Of a stretch of 64,000 nt of DNA, positions 60,957 to 64,000 are shown piece by piece. Below the pieces are notes generated by a model. The model saw only the letters and a program-made list of their open reading frames with translations. It did not search any database and had not been told where the DNA came from. Each line of letters starts with the position of its first letter. Position 1 is the first letter of the stretch. Location: the NCBI GenBank assembly GCA_964502175.1, contig CAZCVE010000041.1, positions 1-64,000 on the forward strand, written 5' to 3'. The position numbers and the translations under genes were made by a program. This stretch comes from JAFLCL01 sp964502175 (lineage in GTDB: Bacteria; Myxococcota_A; Polyangia; Polyangiales; Sandaracinaceae).

Positions 60957-61002
60957 CCGTCGAGTATGTAGACGCGTCGTCTTTACGTCCATCGACCTCT
61001 GA

Positions 61003-61932
61003 TCAATGTCCTTCGGGGGCGCGCTCGCCTGCGGTGATCGCGAAGGGCAGCTCGTTGGCGCTCGGGGGGAGCGGGCATGTGGCGAAGTCGGTGTAGCCGC
61101 AGGGTGGGGTGTAGGCGTAGTTGAAGTCGATCGTCCACGGCGCGTTCGCTTCGGGGGCGTGGACCTCGAGGTAGCGGCCGGCGCCGTAGCTCGTGCCTTC
61201 GTCGCTCGTCGCGTCGCGGATCATCAAGGACAGTCCTTCGGACGGATCGGTCCCCGCCCATGTCGCGAGGAGCACGTGCTCGGTGCCGTCGTGCGTGAAG
61301 TGGAGGCGACCCGCGAGGGGCTCGTCGACGCTCTGGCCGAGCACGTTGACGATCGGGAGCGACTCGCCTTCGGCCGCGGGCTCGAAGCGCGCGGTGATGC
61401 GGAAGCGAGCGTCGTAGTCGAAGGCCTCGGGGCCATGAAAAGACAGCCGCGCGGCGCTGTCGCGATCCTTCACGCGCACGCCGAGGCGGCCGGCGCGCGT
61501 GATCACGTGGAAGCGGATCGGGCCGACGCTGAGCTCGGTCGCGGGACCGGGATCGTCGGGCGTGAGCGCGATCTCGGTGGTGACGGGCGCGCCCTCGAGT
61601 GTGGTGCCCGCTGCGAGCACGGGCGTGAAGTAGGCCTGGCCGTCGCGCACCGTGAAGGTGCCGATCTGCGGCGGCGCGTGATCCGACGGGAGGACGATCC
61701 CCGAAGCAGGGTCTGACCCGATCGTCGTCGACGGTGCGTCGAGCCACCCGAGCGCGATCAGCGTGAGCCAACCCTCTTCCCCGGCGAGGGACGCGTGTCG
61801 GGCCTCGCGCCAGTGTGTCCAGCTCGACGGAGTCTCTCGTTCGGCCGTGATCGTGGGGCGAGACGCGCTCTCCGAGGCGCCGCACGCGGGCACGAAGAGG
61901 GCGAGAGCGAGGAGGGGCGGAGCGAGGCGCAT
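61003..61932 (-). CDS. DUF1684 lipoprotein
   Basis: 309 aa. Leader PPLLALALFVPACG (lipobox VPAC). The body matches DUF1684: WTHWREARHASLAGEEGWLT, GPIRFHVITRAGRLGVRVKD, YTPPCGYTDFATCPLPP, and LPFAITAGE at the end. The Cys pair in the PPCGY and ATCPLPP positions is a family hallmark. Function is not established. Confidence 0.88.
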   Translation of the reverse strand: MRLAPPLLALALFVPACGASESASRPTITAERETPSSWTHWREARHASLAGEEGWLTLIALGWLDAPSTTIGSDPASGIVLPSDHAPPQIGTFTVRDGQAYFTPVLAAGTTLEGAPVTTEIALTPDDPGPATELSVGPIRFHVITRAGRLGVRVKDRDSAARLSFHGPEAFDYDARFRITARFEPAAEGESLPIVNVLGQSVDEPLAGRLHFTHDGTEHVLLATWAGTDPSEGLSLMIRDATSDEGTSYGAGRYLEVHAPEANAPWTIDFNYAYTPPCGYTDFATCPLPPSANELPFAITAGERAPEGH

Positions 61933-62025
61933 CGGGCGAGCGTAGCCGTCTGGTGGAGGGCAGGCGCGGCGCAGATGCGTGTGCCATGGCGATCGGGTAC
62001 AAGCGCGGCGCTTCGGAGGTCATCG

Positions 62026-63405
62026 ATGCGGTACCTGCCCCACACGGAAGACGAGATCCGCTCCATGCTCCAGACGATCGGCTTGCCGTCGCTGGATGCG
62101 CTCTTCGACGACGTGCCGACGGCGAACCGCCTCGGTCGTCCGCTGGCGATCGACGCCGCGCTGCCCGAGGCGCAGCTCATGGGACACCTCGAGGCGCTCG
62201 CGCACCAGAACGACGCGGCGCGCGCTCTCTCGTTCCTCGGCGCGGGTCTCTACGAGCACCACATCCCGCCGGCGATGGATCAGCTGCTCCTCCGCAGCGA
62301 GTTCTACACGGCGTACACGCCGTACCAGCCCGAGGTGTCGCAAGGCACGCTGCAGGCGATCTTCGAGTTCCAGACGATCGTGTGCGAGCTGCTCGGCATG
62401 GAGGTCGCGAACGCGTCGATGTACGACGCGGCGAGCGCGACGGCCGAGGCAGTGCTCATGTCGCGCCGCGTGACGGGACGTCAGCACGTGCTCGTGAGCG
62501 AGGGCCTGCACCCCGAGTCGATCCAGACGATCGAGACGTACCTGCGCAACGTCGATCACGGCGAGAAGCTCGTGTCGCGCGTGGCGCTCGGCGAGGACGG
62601 CCGCACGGACACGAAGGCGCTCGAGGCCGCGCTGCGCGACGACACGGCCGTGCTCGTCGTGGGCTACCCGAACTTCATGGGCTGCGTGGAGGATCTCGAT
62701 GCCCTCCGCGCGATCACGAAGGCGCGCGGCGTGCTGCTCGTGACGGCCACGCACGAGCCCTACGCGCTCTCGATGATCAAGGCGCCCGGACAGTGCGGCG
62801 TGGACATCGCGGTGGGTGAAGGACAGGCGCTCGCGGTGCCGCCGCAGATGGGCGGACCGGGCGTGGGTCTCTTCGCGATCCGCAGCGGCAAGGAGCTGCT
62901 CAACCAGATGCCGGGACGCCTCTGTGGCGAGACTGTCGATCAGAAGGGCGAGCGCGGCTTCGTGCTCACGCTCTCGACGCGCGAGCAGCACATCCGTCGT
63001 GAGAAGGCGACGTCGAACATCTGCACGAACCACGGCCTCATCGCGCTCGCGATGACGATCCGCACCGCGATGCTCGGCAAGCAGGGCTTCCTCGAGGTGG
63101 GCCGCGCGTGCCTCGCGAAGAGCGAGTACCTGAAGAAGGCGCTCCTCGAGACGGGCAAGTTCACGCTCCCGTACTCCACGCCGGGTGTGGGGGCGCCGAC
63201 GTTCAACGAGTTCGTCGTGCGTCGCAGCGACGGCGCCGCCGCCCCGCTGCTCGCGGCCCTCGCGGCCAAGGGCATCCTCGCGGGCGTCGCGCTGAGCCGC
63301 TTCTTCCCGGGTACTGGACACGACAAGGACTTCCTCGTTGCGGTGACCGAGCGTCACTCCCGTGAGGATCTCGATCGGTTCGTCGCGGCGCTGTCGAGCG
63401 TCTGA
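62026..63405 (+). CDS. gcvPA: Glycine dehydrogenase (decarboxylating) subunit 1
   Basis: 459 aa. RBS GGAGGTCATCG precedes ATG 62026. Begins MRYLPHTEDEIRSMLQTIGL. Signature stretches LGAGLYEHHIPPAMDQLL, EFYTAYTPYQPEVSQG, SMYDAASATAEAVLM and QMGGPGVGLFA match the alpha half of the split GcvP found in many bacteria. It binds no PLP itself and pairs with GcvPB. GcvPB is not encoded downstream within this window. Confidence 0.94.
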   Translation: MRYLPHTEDEIRSMLQTIGLPSLDALFDDVPTANRLGRPLAIDAALPEAQLMGHLEALAHQNDAARALSFLGAGLYEHHIPPAMDQLLLRSEFYTAYTPYQPEVSQGTLQAIFEFQTIVCELLGMEVANASMYDAASATAEAVLMSRRVTGRQHVLVSEGLHPESIQTIETYLRNVDHGEKLVSRVALGEDGRTDTKALEAALRDDTAVLVVGYPNFMGCVEDLDALRAITKARGVLLVTATHEPYALSMIKAPGQCGVDIAVGEGQALAVPPQMGGPGVGLFAIRSGKELLNQMPGRLCGETVDQKGERGFVLTLSTREQHIRREKATSNICTNHGLIALAMTIRTAMLGKQGFLEVGRACLAKSEYLKKALLETGKFTLPYSTPGVGAPTFNEFVVRRSDGAAAPLLAALAAKGILAGVALSRFFPGTGHDKDFLVAVTERHSREDLDRFVAALSSV

Positions 63406-63463
63406 TGGCGTCGGTCTGATGGCTTCGGTCTGATCGGGGTCGGCGCGATCAGCGCAGGCGCGA

Positions 63464-64000
63464 TCAGCTCGTCCCTCGAGGGGCGAACGTGAGCACGAAC
63501 GCGTCGGCGCCGCCGCCTCCGGCTGGCGCGGCGGCGCCGCAGACTCCGAACGGGTCGCCGGTGTCGCCGACGACCATCACTTCGCCGCTGGCGGTGACGT
63601 CGATGTCTGCGATGCCGAACGTGCCGTCGCCGAAGATCTCGTGCCGCAGGAGCGCGCCCGTCGACGCATCGAGCCACACGACCGCGAGCGACTGCTCGGC
63701 GCCGAGCGGCATGAGCGTCGTGCCCGCGAAGTCGATCGGACGCTGGAGGACGCCGGCGATCACGACGCAGTCCGTGACGGGATCGAAGACCGCCACGCCG
63801 GACACCATCGCACCGGTGCTCCAGCGCAGCGCGCCGCTCGCTGCGGCGCTCGTCGTGGCGCCCGCGCCTGCGAGGTAGACGTTGCCGGAGGGGTCGACGG
63901 CGAGCCCCGTGGTCGCGTGGACCACGTCCGGACCGAGGAACGTGAGCGGCCGCGGAGGAGAGCCGTCGAGCGTGAGCACGAAGCTCGCGTCGTTGGCGCT
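63464..64000 (-). CDS. Beta-propeller-like protein, partial at the window edge
   Basis: C-terminal part of a minus-strand gene that continues beyond 64000. Repeats of the type TTGLAVDPSGNVYLAGAG, MVSGVAVFDPVTDCVVIAG and DVTASGEVMVVGDTGDP are the SBBP/NHL-like four-strand units seen in exported myxobacterial proteins. The start is not visible. Convergent with gcvPA. Confidence 0.75.
   Translation of the reverse strand, partial: SANDASFVLTLDGSPPRPLTFLGPDVVHATTGLAVDPSGNVYLAGAGATTSAAASGALRWSTGAMVSGVAVFDPVTDCVVIAGVLQRPIDFAGTTLMPLGAEQSLAVVWLDASTGALLRHEIFGDGTFGIADIDVTASGEVMVVGDTGDPFGVCGAAAPAGGGGADAFVLTFAPRGTS

Overview
The window looks like chromosome of a high-GC myxobacterium (Myxococcota), probably close to the Sandaracinaceae. 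This is inferred from very GC-rich codon use, many signal-peptide-II lipoproteins with Asp/Ala-Pro-rich linkers, at least two proteins with a C-terminal GCGC/GCRC + hydrophobic helix + Arg-rich sorting signal (MYXO-CTERM type), a sigma-54 enhancer-binding protein, and several eukaryote-like surface modules (C-type lectin, RCC1, PI-PLC, M2 peptidase). No rRNA, tRNA, CRISPR array or IS element was recognised. An assembly gap of exactly 100 N lies at 8144-8243.

Layout. 1-0.9 kb: frameshifted PIN-like gene. 0.9-12.6 kb: broken-up glycan/exopolysaccharide region (GlgA-like glycosyltransferase, glycosyltransferase + methyltransferase pair, nucleotide-sugar dehydrogenase, DPM1-type glycosyltransferase). 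A lower-GC AAA-ATPase + TOPRIM-like (DUF4276) pair at 9.7-11.8 kb sits inside it, and a SUKH-family gene lies nearby. 12.7-20.2 kb: membrane protein, PuuD-like amidotransferase, epimerase, Dps, KatG, and a divergent GAF/sigma-54 regulator. 20.4-36.2 kb: a series of exported lipoproteins (metallohydrolase, two C-type lectin paralogs, PI-PLC-like, M2 peptidase) interspersed with amidase, DUF523, RlmI-type rRNA methyltransferase and a DUF6932 nucleotidyltransferase operon. 36.2-44.3 kb: a very large exported hydrolase-like lipoprotein and two tandem Cys-rich MYXO-CTERM proteins. 44.4-46.8 kb: gcvT-gcvH-substrate-binding protein. 46.8-54.9 kb: lipoproteins, a junction of two truncated genes at about 50.37 kb, a translationally coupled TM-PASTA / sterol-desaturase / histone-like cassette, and a repeat-tailed protein. 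54.9-57.0 kb: second AAA-ATPase + partner pair. 57.0-64.0 kb: fumC, AraC regulator, VOC protein, vapBC, DUF1684 lipoprotein, gcvPA, and a partial beta-propeller-like gene leaving the window.

Functional themes. Housekeeping functions are represented by glycine cleavage (gcvT, gcvH and gcvPA present but dispersed; gcvPB not seen), fumarase and oxidative-stress defence (katG, dps). Glycan synthesis occupies the first 12 kb. The accessory part consists of four or five small cassettes typical of anti-phage or toxin-antitoxin modules: AAA+DUF4276, AAA+288-aa partner, DUF6932+304-aa partner, vapBC and the broken PIN gene. Several have visibly lower GC than their surroundings. Intergenic regions carry a family of long inverted repeats (three copies) and GGGAGGGG hairpins that may be REP-like or terminator elements.
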